From contig NC_080171.1 in the NCBI RefSeq assembly GCF_950295315.1, forward strand, positions 92,427,516 through 92,491,515: a stretch of DNA of 64,000 bases, given 5' to 3'. The notes under the pieces are model-generated. The model did not search any database, was not told the DNA's origin, and saw only the letters and a list, made by a program, of their open reading frames with translations. The stretch's first letter is position 1. Each line of letters starts with the position of its first letter. Positions 42,990 through 53,274 of this stretch are shown in pieces. Origin of the DNA: Erinaceus europaeus (taxonomy: Eukaryota > Chordata > Mammalia > Eulipotyphla > Erinaceidae). Made by a program: the position numbers and the translations under genes.

Positions 42990-43800
42990 TAGCTCCTGCT
43001 TGCACACCTCTCCTTTTGCGGGGAACCCGTGCCTCGCCTCTGAGGACTTTGCCTGCCCCGTCCTTCCTCATCCGGACCTGAAAGCTGTCTCTCCAAGACA
43101 TTTTTTGGGTCCTAACCCATCGCAGGCGCTTGTTCCTCTGCCCCACGCTCCGGGCCTCAGTTTCCTCGCGTGAAAGGTGGGGAGCCTTATGCCTCCCTGG
43201 CGGGGACGTTTGGCAAAGCGACTGACTCCCAGTGCCCTCCAAGGACTCCCGCCCAGCCCCAAAGTCGCAACCCGCTCCCCCCCCCCCTCCCCGCCTTTGG
43301 CTGCCTAGAGCGACCAGCTCCTCCCCGAACTCCTCCCGCCCGGAGGGCGGCTCCCCGCGCCAGGCCTCCCCCTCCCGGCCGCCCGCACGCCCACGCCCGG
43401 CCGCCCGGAACCAGCTGAGCGCAGCTGGACCCAGTAGCCGCAGTCGCCAGCGCTCAGCAGCAGGTAGGGGAAGAGGGGGGCCACGACCCTGGCAGGCTGG
43501 GGGGGACCCGGACTTCTGGGTTCTACTCTCTCCCCTCCGCGTTTGGAGCTCCGTCCCGGGGCGGGGGGCATCGCTGCGGCAAAGCCTTTCTCCTCCACCT
43601 CGCTTGCCTTCAGGGCACCTAGAGGGATGGAACTTGGGCATGTGCGGGGGTTGGTGAGAAGAGAAAGGAGGGCTGCGAGGTCTTATCCCCCCAACTCCCC
43701 AGACCCACTGTGTGCAGGCACCTGCGCTCATCGCGTCCCCGCCCCTGCAGGTGGGGTGCAGGGCTGCTCGGGGTGTCTCTGTGGGGCGTTCAGGCTTGGC
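42990..43800 (+). promoter_or_regulatory. CpG island, probable gene promoter
   Basis: Sharp rise in GC and CpG against an AT-rich, CpG-poor background, densest at 43200-43480 and 43540-43580. It contains GC-box-like words (ccccctccccgcc near 43280; cggggcggggg near 43557) and is free of SINEs. No TATA box is evident, as usual for CpG promoters. Orientation is inferred from the splice donor at 43464. I cannot name the gene. Confidence 0.8.
43380..43463 (+). other. Putative non-coding first exon (start uncertain)
   Basis: The stretch ending 'cagcgctcagcagcag' is followed by a strong donor, CAG|GTAGGG, at 43464. No ATG is seen in the stretch just before the donor, so it would be 5' UTR. The transcription start is unknown; 43380 is nominal. 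Partner exons would lie downstream on the + strand. Confidence 0.5.
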
Positions 43801-44180
43801 TCCTGAGTTCCTGGGCGGTGGCCCTGTAGGAGCCTGCTCCACGGATCTTTGACTCCAGGGTAGTAATACCTTCACCGTGTATAAAGGCGCTACGAGGAAC
43901 TCTCAACTCTTTCTTCCATCCGGACCCAGGTCTGTTAGAAAGTTCTCCTGGAGCTGCTACACCCACTCTCATTTGCTTCCAGGGAGTGCTGTCTCCTTGT
44001 ATCTGTAGCCTTCCCTTTCTTCCTGGGGCTCCTCCTCTCCTCCAACCCAACACCAGAATACCCTGAAGTCCTTGGGAGACTGCAGGGTGGGCCAGGGACA
44101 GTGACTTCTCTTGTAGCCCTCGCATCTGCCCAGAAGCCCAGCCTTTATTTGCCCTCACACCCTCTTAGGGGTAGAGGAAG
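43801..44180. other. GC-rich island shore, unique
   Basis: Tapering GC content; no repeat; possibly proximal intron regulatory sequence. Confidence 0.4.
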
Positions 44181-44184
44181 GAAT

Positions 44185-44405
44185 TTTATTTTTATTTTAT
44201 TATCTTTATTTATTTATTGGATAGAGACAGCCAGAAATTGAGAGGGAAGGGGGTCATAGAAAGGAATAAATAAATATAGAGAGACACTTGTAACACTGTT
44301 TCACCACTCACAAAGCTTTCCCCCTGCAGGTGGGGACTGGGGACTTGAATCCAGGTCCTTGCTCATTGTAACATGTGCGCTCAACCAGGTGCACTTCCAC
44401 CCAGA
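44185..44405 (-). mobile_element. SINE-B, antisense
   Basis: 'tatttattggatagagacag', a small 'aaataaatata' insertion in the purine block, 'ttcaccactcacaaagcttt', 'caaccaggtgcacttccacc'. Confidence 0.85.
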
Positions 44406-44407
44406 CC

Positions 44408-44535
44408 CAGGACTTTATTTTTTATTTAATTATTATTATTATTATTGTTATTTATCAGAGTACTTGCTCAGCCCTGACTTACGGTGATGCTAGGAATTGA
44501 ATCTGGGACCTCAGACCCTCAGGCATGGGAGTCTT
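44408..44535 (-). mobile_element. SINE-D, antisense
   Basis: 'cagagtacttgctcagccct', 'ggaattgaatctgggacctc', 'ctcaggcatgggagtctttt'. Confidence 0.8.
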
Positions 44536-45545
44536 TTACTTAAGACAAAACACCCTGAACTTTGTTGAAGGCAGGGCTCTGGACAGGTGCCTCCCACTTT
44601 TGTCTGGGCTCTGGGGACTTCATAAAGATTTAATCTTGTACATCCTGTTCTCCCAAGACCACATTTCTGCATTTCTGACCTGGACACAAAGACCTTTTGC
44701 TTCATTGCGCTTTACAGTGGTCATCCTTTACGGGAGTCTCACCTCTAACCCTGTGCTGGAATGGAGAAAGCAAGGCTACACCAGGTTTCTTCTAGTCACC
44801 AGTGAGAAAGAGGCCAGGCTGGGATATGTCTCCAGTGTGCCCTTAGCTGGCTCCTGGCTGCTGGGGCTTTAGATTCTCTTTAGTGTCCCATTTATTAATG
44901 GATGGTTCACCCCCCCAAGCATATTTGGGGGTACTGGTTGTCTTGAAATTGATATGGGAAGAGGTTCCCAACAAATGAAGAAGGCTGGAGGTGGGAGGGT
45001 GGGGGTGGTGGAGGACAGTCAGCATCCCTTGAAACTCCGTTTTTCCTCTCTGGGCTTCCTTGCTATTTATAAATGTCAGGGAAAATTATAAACAGCCCGG
45101 GGAACTTGGGTTGGCACTGGGTGAGTTACACAGCAGCAAAGGAGGTTTCCAAATGAATCAGGGAGGGCAACTGTACTCCAGAATTTTCCACAGTCGCTTT
45201 TACTATGGACTAACATGAACCTGGGAAAACAGGCGGCTCCCCAGGGTTGTGTGTGTGTGCGTGGGGGGTGGGGGGTTGCTGTAGGCCTTGTTTCTCCTGG
45301 CATTTCCTTCCTTCCCCTCCTTTCTTGATTTGGTACTGTTTTAGACCTGTGCTCTGTGCTTTGCCCTGCGAAGGCACAAAAGCCCATCATACCCCCCTAC
45401 TCCCCAGGCAGACCAAGCTATGTAGTGGTTGGCTGTCATATGACAGAGTTGCTGCAGTCTGTAAGAGTGGTGGTTAGGTCTGTCTGGGTAACCCGGACCC
45501 TAGAAATGAGTAATGGTTTCCCAGGAGATTTTGTGGGTATATGTG
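44536..45545. other. Unique sequence, nothing recognised
   Basis: Presumed intron. A 'tgctatttataaatg' AT-rich word lies at 45060 in otherwise mixed DNA, and short GT/G runs at 45248-45275. Confidence 0.35.
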
Positions 45546-45549
45546 TGTG

Positions 45550-46330
45550 GGGGGGGGAGGGGCATTCTCTTTCAGAAATAGGAACTGTTTGTGCAAAGGC
45601 ACTGAGGTTTTGTTGACATCTGTATGGCTGAAATTTGGGATAGGGAGAGAGTGGAGTGGTGGGATTGATGAATAAAACTAGATTGTAAAGGCATTCCTAA
45701 TGGGGTCAGACTTGATCCTGAAGGCAGTGAGGAACTGAGAGAGGTTTTTAGCCAGACCAGTGATTTATAAACAACACTCTTTAATCTGGTGATGGATGTT
45801 GGGGATGCAGTGAAAGGGGTTAGCCTGGAGGCAGAAGGTTTTGGAGGACTGGTCTGAAACTTGAGCAGTGAAAGCAGAGAAGAATAAAAGTGGTAGATTT
45901 AGGGGGTCGGGCTGTAGCGCAGCGGGTTAAGCACACATGGTGCGGGTTAAGCACACATGGTGCGAAACTCGATGACCAGCTTAAGGATACTGGTTCGACC
46001 CCCTGGCTCCCCACCTGCAGGGGGGGTCACTTCACAAGCGGTGAAGCAGGTCTGCAGGTGTCTATCCTTCTCTCCCCCTCTGTCTTCCCCTCCTCTCTCC
46101 ATTTTTCTCTGTCCTATCCAACAACAATTACATCAATAGCAACAACAATAGTAACCACAACAATTATAAAAACAACAAGGGCAACAAAAGGGAAAATAAT
46201 TCAATAAATTTAATATTTTTTAAAGTGGTAGCTTCTGGAAGATCAACTGGAAATCGCAGTCTGCCCTAAATTTTATCTTAAAAGTGGGCAACAGACTTAT
46301 AGCTGCAAGGTAAATCTTCTCTGTAATTTT
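45550..46330 (+). mobile_element. L2-like, sense, split by SINE-A
   Basis: 'tttgtgcaaaggcactgagg', 'ggtcagacttgatcctgaag', 'gaggtttttagccagaccag', 'gaggcagaaggttttggagg' follow the L2 3' region. The SINE-A at 45902-46220 interrupts it. Confidence 0.55.
45902..46220 (+). mobile_element. SINE-A, sense, duplicated head segment
   Basis: The 20-bp unit at 45922-45941 is repeated exactly at 45942-45961, doubling the 'gcgggttaagcacac' part of the tRNA-like head around the A-box. AAAGTGGTAG at about 45887-45896 and 46222-46231 is a likely TSD. Confidence 0.92.
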
Positions 46331-46344
46331 GACTTTTCAGAGCA

Positions 46345-46475
46345 TATTTTTTTTACTGTTTGAAAAAGAATTTTATTGAGAGAAAGAAACCAGAGCACCC
46401 CTCTGTCATTGTGATGCTATGCAGGAATTGGACAAGGCATGTGTTTCTCCACTGAGCCACTCACCAAGCCCTTTG
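46345..46475 (-). mobile_element. SINE-C, antisense, diverged
   Basis: 'gagagaaagaaaccagagca', 'tatgcaggaattggacaagg', 'ctccactgagccactcacca'. Confidence 0.6.
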
Positions 46476-46745
46476 CTATTTTTAAAAGAAAAAAAATGTT
46501 CAAGTAAGAAGACAATGGCATAACCTCCACTCCTCCAAGCCTTCTTCTTTCCCCAGAAGCAGCCTCTGTTAACAGTGACATGTGTGCTTACAAACTGGAG
46601 CTGTTGGTGGGCTGCCTGCACTTGTTGGCCATTTTGTGCTGGTAGACCTTGTCCAACTACTCTGCCTGGGTAGTGTGGGTCTGTCATGCGAAGGTGCAAG
46701 ATGACTCCTGTGTGCTTTGCAGTTCTTGCTGAAGCTTTGGTCTCT
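46476..46745. other. Unique sequence, nothing recognised
   Basis: Unique presumed intronic DNA. Confidence 0.35.
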
Positions 46746-46754
46746 GGATTTCTT

Positions 46755-46905
46755 TGTTTTAGAGAGGTGGAGGGGAGGTGGGGGCGGAGGCCAGAGCAGG
46801 GCTCAACTCTACTTTATGGTGATGCAAGGGATTGAATTTAGGACCTCAGGGCCTCAGGCATGAAGTTCTTTTGCATAGCCATTATGTTCTCTCCTTAGTC
46901 CCAGT
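46755..46905 (-). mobile_element. SINE-D, antisense
   Basis: 'ccagagcagggctcaactct', 'atggtgatgcaagggattga', 'gcctcaggcatgaagttctt'. Confidence 0.75.
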
Positions 46906-47340
46906 CTCTGGTTTTCCTTAAGAAAACTTGACAGCTGATATGGCAGTCTCAGTGGGTATATTGGCTTCTCAGAGAACACAGGACTGAGAGGAATTAGAAG
47001 TTTTGGCTTGGGGATGGAATTGTGATCTTACACATTTTGGGAGGATGATTAGGCAGTGTGGTGTGGGGGGAGGTGCGGGAGAGGGAGAGTGTTAAATAAA
47101 AATATCTTCCTCCTTTCAAATGAGCGTGAGAGCTGTGTCATATTTTAGTCTGATGTGGCTTTTGGGTTTGAAGACCACAGGCAATCTTGGTTCCTGCTGC
47201 TCTCTGGCTTCCTCCCCCAGGCCCCCACTTACCTCCTCCCCTTTCTAAGCCTTGCCTGGGGCCACCTCAGCAAATTAAAGGCCTTGGCAGTGCAAAGTTG
47301 TGGGTTTGGTAGGCAAGGGTGAGCTTCAAAAGGGCTTGGG
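46906..47340. other. Unique sequence, nothing recognised
   Basis: Presumed intron; short G-rich runs near 47062-47085. Confidence 0.35.
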
Positions 47341-47341
47341 T

Positions 47342-47630
47342 TCTTTTTTTTTTTTTTAATCTTTTTATATTATTATTTTTATTCCGTTTTGTTGCCCTTG
47401 TTATTTTGTTGTTGTTGTTATTGATGTCATTGTTGGATAGGACAGAGAGAAATGGAGAGAGGAGGGGAAGAGGGGGAGAGAAAGATAGACACTTGCAGAC
47501 TTGCTTCATCACTTGTGAAGCAACCCTCCCTGCAGGTGGGGAGCCTGGGGCTCAAACCCGGATCCTTGCACCAGTCCTTGTGATTCGAGCCATGTGTGCT
47601 TAACACGCTGTGCTACCACCCTACTCCCAG
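47342..47630 (-). mobile_element. SINE-A, antisense
   Basis: T15 run, 'ccgttttgttgcccttgtta', purine block short by about 10 bp, core, head 'aacacgctgtgctaccaccc'. Confidence 0.92.
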
Positions 47631-48340
47631 GTTCTGGTTCTAACTTATGCTGATGTGTTTTTCCTTGGTCCCTAGTTTTTACCCTGCACTGGGGGGAGGG
47701 GGAAGTTTGCACCGGACAGTGTCAAGTTTTCTTGGCTCTGATGGCCTCTGAGTCACAGGGCTTTGTGCTCAGAGGACCCACAGGGAAACCAGCACAGCTA
47801 CAGACACAAAGTGAGCCCACAGCAGGCACCCCTGTTTAAGTGGCCTGTGCTGGCTGGAGATTCAGCTGTTGCTCATGAATTTGGTCTTTGTGGACTGAAT
47901 TCCTTGTCCTACTTTTCAATAAGGAAGTTGAGGCTTGGGATTCATTTGTGTTTCGCATTCCACATTCTGCAAATGGTAGCAATCTTGGCCACTGTACATA
48001 ACCTGCTGCTTTCTGTGTGTTCACACCCTATTCCTTCTCTGTCTTGTTTAATCTTTTAACAACCCTATAAAGAGGAAGAGACTGGCTGACTTTTACAACT
48101 CTTGGGAAATTGAGGTACAGCCTAGAGAGTTGAATGACTTCCTGTATTTTTTTCAGAGCCTCCTAGTAGCCTGAGGGCATCATTATATGTCCCATTTTAT
48201 AGAGGAGGAAACTGAGGCCTAGGGTGTGAACATTTATACCTAGAGGTCCTCAGACCACAGAGCAGCTAGGTTCCTTCCCAGGCTGCTTTGTCCTGCTACT
48301 CCTTAGTAACTTGCTCCAATTTCTCAGAGCCTCTGCACCT
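47631..48340 (-). mobile_element. Unique DNA with diverged MIR
   Basis: MIR-like words lie at 48090-48240 ('gggaaattgaggtacagcct', 'ttatagaggaggaaactgag'). The part before 48060 is unique DNA without a gene signal. Confidence 0.5.
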
Positions 48341-48344
48341 CTTG

Positions 48345-48475
48345 CATTCAGTGCTTGCATGAGAAAGAGAGACACCACAGCACTGGAGCTTTCTTCAGGG
48401 GTGACTGGGCTCAAATCTGGGTCACAAATATGGCAAAGCAACACACTAGCCATGTGAGCTATTTCAACAGCCCTT
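48345..48475 (-). mobile_element. SINE-F, antisense
   Basis: 'gacaccacagcactggagct', 'atatggcaaagcaacacact', 'catgtgagctatttcaacag'. Confidence 0.75.
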
Positions 48476-49100
48476 GATGCTCAGAGGAAGGGATAATAGC
48501 TTTCCTGGACTGTAAAGTGTTCAGAAAACCCATTCTTGGGTGGAGGTGGGTGCAGTAAGAAATAAGTTGAGCTGTGGAGCTTCTCTGGGAAATCCAGTGA
48601 AGGGGCCATACCAGTGGGAGTGGACTGATTTGTTGTGTTGAAGTGGCTAATCAAACAACCTCCAACAAGGATATCATCTAGATCTGGCTTATTTGTTAGG
48701 CACAAATCTATATATCAGTATAGGATATGTGAGCCTTTAGGGTGGAGCATAGTCCTTTATTTTCCTTCTCTTGTGGTTGTGACTGGGCTGGGCCACTTGG
48801 TGGGTCTTTAGTAAATACTATTGAACTTGGGGAGTGGCAAAATGGAGGGGTACTTTTTTTTTTCACTTGGTAATTTATTGATACTCTTTTTTTTCTCCCA
48901 AGCCATACTTTTAATTTGTGATTAGATTGGTTTACAAGATTACAGGGCATAGTTCAACACTGCACCCACAACCAAAGATCTGTGCCTGGATGAGATACTT
49001 TTTAGGATGTGGGCTGCTTTTATCACCCCTATTCCAAGGAACTTTTCACTCCTCTCCTTTCTTTCCCTGCCCTTTCCTCCCCTCTCTTTCTCCTCTTCTT
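48476..49100. other. Unique sequence, nothing recognised
   Basis: 'gtgattagattggtttacaa' and 'gattacagggcatagttcaa' (48918-48957) resemble the terminal module of the L1-like 3' end but are short. The remainder is unique. Confidence 0.35.
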
Positions 49101-49104
49101 CTTT

Positions 49105-49325
49105 CTTTTTTTTGACTTTATTTATTTATTTATGATATTTGACAGGACAGAGAAAAATTAAGAGGCAGGAGAGGAGACAGAGAAGGAGAAAGAGAGAAAG
49201 ACACCTGCAGCACTACTTCACTGCTCATGCGGTTTCCTTGCTGTGGGTGATAACCCGACCTTGAACCTGGGTCTTTGTACATGATAACTTGTGCATTCAG
49301 CGGAGTATGCCACCGCCCAGACCTC
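49105..49325 (-). mobile_element. SINE-B, antisense
   Basis: 'gactttatttatttatttat', 'cagcactacttcactgctca', 'ttgaacctgggtctttgtac', head 'tatgccaccgcccagacc'. Confidence 0.85.
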
Positions 49326-49610
49326 TCATTTTCTAATTATAATAAATATTTATATTTATGGTAAGATGTTTAGAAACAAATTTAATGTATTAAGAAAAAC
49401 CTCTATAATGATGCCAAACAGGAATGCTCACTATGAACATTTGGGTGAATTTCCTTCCTAAATTTTTAAAACTCACACATAATTATGGTCACATTGTATT
49501 TGTAATTGTCTACTTTGACTTTTTGTCTTTTTCAATATTCTAGCCTGGATGTTTTCCCACATTGTTAAAGACTCTGAATTATATTTTAAAAGATGTTTAA
49601 AGGTATGCTA
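49326..49610. other. AT-rich unique sequence
   Basis: 'aattttgaaaaa'-like AT-rich DNA that could be an ancient LINE interior; not assigned. Confidence 0.3.
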
Positions 49611-49611
49611 T

Positions 49612-49775
49612 GGGGGTCAGAAGGTTACTTTCCTGGTAAGGCTTCTGTCTTGCCTTATACACAAACCAGGTTTGAGCCCTGACACCACAGTGGAGTGCAG
49701 TAGCACTGGGGAAAAGTTCTGGTGCTGGGCTGTGTCTCCATCTCTCTCTCTGAAATGAGAAGAATGAAAAAGTTG
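49612..49775 (+). mobile_element. SINE-F-like, sense
   Basis: 'gggggtcagaaggttacttt', 'gtcttgccttatacacaaac', 'ccaggtttgagccctgacac', CT block. Confidence 0.55.
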
Positions 49776-49849
49776 ACCAGAGAACAATGAAAGGCCCACT
49801 GGGGCCTAGATATGTGCAGTTTTTCTACTTCTGATAGACTTTACTCCCC

Positions 49850-50230
49850 CGCTTGAATTTTAAATAGAGACAGACAGCGAAGTGGGGAGACAGAGAAGAG
49901 ATATCATAACACTGCTCCACTGTTCCTGGAACTTCCCTTGGTGCCTTGCCTGGTGCTCCCATATAGTACTGGAGTCTCGGATCTGGGTTCTGTCAAATAG
50001 TAAAGTATGCACTCTACTGGGTAAGCTATCTCCTAGTCCCCAGAATATTTATTTTAATGAGGCAAGGAGGGAGGGCAAGAGGGATGAAGGGGAAGAAAGA
50101 GAGAGTGGGGAAAGAGAGACACAAGAGCATTGTTTAGCTCTCTGGTTTATGGTGCTACCAGGAACTGAACCTAGGGGTTTCAGGACTCAGACTTGAAAGT
50201 CTGGTGCACTACCTCTGTGTTATAGGCATC
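49850..50230 (-). mobile_element. Two antisense SINEs (F, then C/D-like)
   Basis: 49850-50040 has 'gatatcataacactgctcca' and 'gggtaagctatctcctagtc'. 50045-50230 has 'aagagcattgtttagctctc' and 'ggtgctaccaggaactgaac'. Confidence 0.55.
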
Positions 50231-50234
50231 ACCC

Positions 50235-50640
50235 TGTTTTCAGTCACATCTGGTTCACAACTGACTGGAAAGTAAGAAAGGATGATATTTTTCCATTTTT
50301 GGACTTGAGAGGGACTGACCATGTAGTCTTGACTTCCCAAGCTTTAGTTCAGGGAGTGGAAGGTCAGCTGAAGTGTGTCATTCAGGAGGTAAAATAGGCT
50401 TCTTTTGTGGGTTAGCCTGGGACCCTCCCCCACCTCCCCAATGCCATCTCTGTTTCTCTTAGAAAGCTTGCTCTGAGGCGATTTTCTATACTCTTTCAGA
50501 AGGTGGCAGTGTCCTGCCTTGCTTTTAGTGGTCTTTTAGACATGACCATAAAATTCCTGGTTGCATAAAATCCAATTTGGTAGAGCCACAGTGTATCTTA
50601 ACTAAAGATCTAGGGCTTCATCTGAAAGTTTTCTTTTTTC
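50235..50640. other. Unique sequence, nothing recognised
   Basis: Presumed intron, no features. Confidence 0.35.
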
Positions 50641-50822
50641 TTTCCTCCTCCTCCTCCTCCTCCTCCTCCTCCTCCTCCTCCTCCTCCTCCTTCTTTTTCT
50701 TCTCATTCTCCTTCTCCTCCTTCTCCTTCTCCTTCTCCTTCTCCTTCTCCTTCTCCTCCTTCTCCTCCGTCTCCTCCTCCTCCCCCTCCCCCTCCCCCTC
50801 CCCCCCCCTCCTCCTCCTCCAG
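50641..50822. repeat. (CCT)n/(CTT)n/(CCCCCT)n polypyrimidine tract
   Basis: About 180 bp almost entirely C and T on this strand: CCT units (50645-50690), CTTCTC units (50709-50765), then CCCCCT units. Mirror-like polypyrimidine tracts of this length can form triplex (H-) DNA. The serine- or arginine-rich open frames here are artefacts. Confidence 0.95.
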
Positions 50823-51039
50823 AAATGTGGAATCTCAGAACCTCAGGGTTGCTATATTTAGCAAATTGAAACACAGGATGCCAATTACATGTGAACTTCA
50901 GATGAATAATGAGTAACTGTTTAGCAGGACTGTGTCCCCTGCAACATGTAAGATGGATTTACATAAAAAAAATGTTGTCTATCTGATATTCACATTTAGT
51001 CCTCCTACATTTTGTCTGGAAACTCTGCTTCCTCTAGAT

Positions 51040-51101
51040 TTTTTTTTTTTTTTGTCATTGCTGGGGCTTCATTACTCTGGTATGACTTTTTCAGCTATAG
51101 A
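51040..51101 (-). mobile_element. SINE-F, antisense, 3' part, split
   Basis: 'cattgctggggcttcattac' and 'tatgactttttcagctatag'; continues at 51284-51412 after the SINE-D insertion. Confidence 0.75.
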
Positions 51102-51114
51102 AAAGACACAGAGG

Positions 51115-51270
51115 AGAGCAGGGGTAGATAGTATAATGTTTATGCAAAGAGACTCTCATGCTTGAGGCTCTGAAGTTCCAGGTTCAATCTCCTGCACTGC
51201 CATAAGCCAGAGCTGAGCAGTGTTCTGGTAAAAAAGAAAGAAAGAAAGAAAAAAAAAGAAAGGAAGAAAG
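51115..51270 (+). mobile_element. SINE-D, full length, sense, nested
   Basis: Perfect 13-bp TSD AAAGACACAGAGG at 51102-51114 and 51271-51283. 'tagatagtataatgtttatg', 'ctgagcagtgttctggt' and an (AAAG)n tail. It defines SINE-D's ends and is younger than the SINE-F it entered. Confidence 0.95.
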
Positions 51271-51283
51271 AAAGACACAGAGG

Positions 51284-51412
51284 CAGAAAGAGAGAGAGAT
51301 AACAAGAGAACACATCACCAAAACTTTCTTTATTGTGGTGGGGGCCAAGTTCAGACCTGGGTTGTGCACATGGCAAAGCAATGCACTATCCAAGTGAACT
51401 ATTTTGCTCGCC
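51284..51412 (-). mobile_element. SINE-F, antisense, 5' part, split
   Basis: 'aactttctttattgtggtgg', 'gcacatggcaaagcaatgca', 'aagtgaactattttgctcgc'. Confidence 0.75.
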
Positions 51413-51459
51413 TGCCATTCTGGAACTCCTGAATCTATATCTGCATTTTAAGTGTTTTT

Positions 51460-51523
51460 ATTTTTAATAATTTTAATAATTATTTATTGGATAGACACAG
51501 CCAGAAGTCAAGAGGATTAGGGG

Positions 51524-51588
<65 letters not shown>

Positions 51589-51723
51589 AAGAAAGAGAGG
51601 CACCTGTAGCACTGCTTCACCACTCACAAAGCTTTCCCCTTGCAGGTGGGATCTAGGGCTCAAACCTGGGTTCTTCCACATTGTAGCATATGCACTCAAC
51701 CAGGCACACCACTACCTGGCCCC
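51460..51723 (-). mobile_element. SINE-B, antisense, with (TA)n(GA)n
   Basis: The purine block has expanded into TA (51524-51549) and GA (51550-51583) repeats; flanks are 'tattggatagacacagccag' and 'gcactgcttcaccactcaca'. Confidence 0.88.
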
Positions 51724-51802
51724 TATATATGCATTTTCACTAGGTCTGTGTGGGACTCATGTGCAAATAAAAGCATGAAGAATACTTCAGGGGGTGGGAA
51801 GC

Positions 51803-51807
<5 letters not shown>

Positions 51808-51833
<26 letters not shown>

Positions 51834-51851
51834 TGTGTGTGTGTGTGTGTA
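51808..51851. repeat. (GA)n(GT)n microsatellite
   Basis: Thirteen or so GA units followed directly by GT units. Confidence 0.95.
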
Positions 51852-52007
51852 GGGGGAGCTTAGCATCAAAACATGGGGTGAATTCTTTTTATGAAAGGAA
51901 ACACATTATTTGTAAGGATTATAATTATTACCAAATCAATCATTTACACACAGCTACATGTTGATATATTAGGTTTTCATTTTTCTATTTTTTAAGATTT
52001 ATTTTAT

Positions 52008-52331
52008 TTATTCATTGCCTCCAAGGTTATTGCTGGGGCTTGGTGCCTGCACTACGAATCCACTGCTCCTGGAGGCCATTTTTCCCATTTTGTTGCCCTT
52101 GCTGTTATTATTATTCTTGCTACTACTGTTGTTATTGGAAAGGACAGAGAGAAATGGAGAGAGGAGGGAAAAACAGAGATGGGGAGAGAAAGACAAACAC
52201 CTGCAGACCTGCCTTACTGCCTGTGAAGCGAGCCCCCTGCAGGTGGGGAGCTGGGGGCTCAAACTGGGATCCTTGTGCCATTCCTTGTGCTTTGTGCCGT
52301 GTGCGCTTAACTACAGTACTGCCTGGCTCCC
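52008..52331 (-). mobile_element. SINE-A, long form, antisense
   Basis: 'tgcctccaaggttattgctg' to 'cagtactgcctggctccc'. TSD words AAGATTTATT (51994-52003) and AAGATTTATC (52332-52341). Confidence 0.93.
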
Positions 52332-52345
52332 AAGATTTATCTTTT

Positions 52346-52527
52346 TTTTTTCTTAAATCAGAAGTTTTAATTTTTATTTATAAAAAGGAAACACTGACAA
52401 AAGCCATAGGATAAGAGGGGTACAACTCCACACAGTTCCCACCACCAGAACTCCGTATCCCATCTCCTCCCCTTATAGCTTTCCTGTTTTTATCCCTCTG
52501 GGAGTATGGACCCAGGGTCATTATGGG
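52346..52527 (-). mobile_element. L1-like 3' end, antisense, short
   Basis: 'aaggaaacactgacaaaagc' to 'cccagggtcattatggg', about 180 bp. TSD AAGATTTATCTTTTT at 52332-52346 and 52528-52542. Confidence 0.8.
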
Positions 52528-52542
52528 AAGATTTATCTTTTT

Positions 52543-52667
52543 AGTGAGAGAGAAAAAGGAGGAAAGAGAGAGAGCATCATTCTTACACATGCAAAGCCAA
52601 GAACTGAACTTGGGACCTCAAGCTTGAGAGTCCAACTCTGCATCCACTGTGCCACCACCTGGGCCTC
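52543..52667 (-). mobile_element. SINE-C, antisense
   Basis: 'agtgagagagaaaaaggagg', 'aagaactgaacttgggacct', 'catccactgtgccaccacct'. Both upstream insertions lie in what was its T-rich tail. Confidence 0.75.
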
Positions 52668-52699
52668 ATGTTGGGTTTTCTTTTCTCTCTCTCTTTCTA

Positions 52700-52915
52700 A
52701 ACATTATTTAAATTCTTTATTGATTTTATTTATTGGATACAAACTGTCAGAAATCGAGAAGGAAGGGGGAGATAGAGAGGAAGAGAGACAGAGATACATA
52801 CAGCCCTGCTTCACTGCAAAAGCTTTCCCCCTGAAGGTGGGGACCGGGGCTTGAACCTGGGTCCTTGCACATTGTAATGTGTGTGCCCAATCAGATGCAC
52901 CACCACCCGACCCCC
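52700..52915 (-). mobile_element. SINE-B, antisense
   Basis: 'tttattggatacaaactgtc', 'cagccctgcttcactgcaaa', head 'gatgcaccaccacccgaccc'. A few core bases are deleted. Confidence 0.88.
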
Positions 52916-53270
52916 AGATTTTCTTAATACAAGATTCTCCTGAATCCTTGTCAGGAAAAGGGAAAAACCCCGTGTAGTATCTTTGCTTTCCTCATCTATA
53001 AAGTGGGCTACATCCATGGCCAGTTGAGGTGGGCCCAACAGGGTAGGGTATACGGCCTCAAGCCAGGTTACTGCTTTGCCTTTAGTCTCAGGACCAGAGG
53101 GCTTGGCTCTATGTTCCCAGCCTAGAGACTCTGATTTGACTATGGGGACTTTCAGCAGGAGACTTCTCTTCTGACTTGTATTCTCATCTCAAAGCAATTT
53201 TTTTTTTTTTTTAGATCCCAACATTTGCAGTAGGACCTCTTGACTCACTTGTTCCCCCAGCCCCTCACCT
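52916..53270. other. Unique sequence, nothing recognised
   Basis: A T17 run at about 53199-53214; otherwise featureless. Confidence 0.35.
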
Positions 53271-53274
53271 CACA

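Noticed and set aside
42772..43875. 367-codon minus-strand open frame across the CpG island
   Set aside because: GC-rich DNA lacks stop codons by composition. The protein is low-complexity (R/P/G-rich), has no domain, and the frame crosses a splice donor on the other strand and unique flanking DNA.
50577..50874. Ser-rich (+) and Arg-rich (-) frames
   Set aside because: Direct translations of the polypyrimidine tract.
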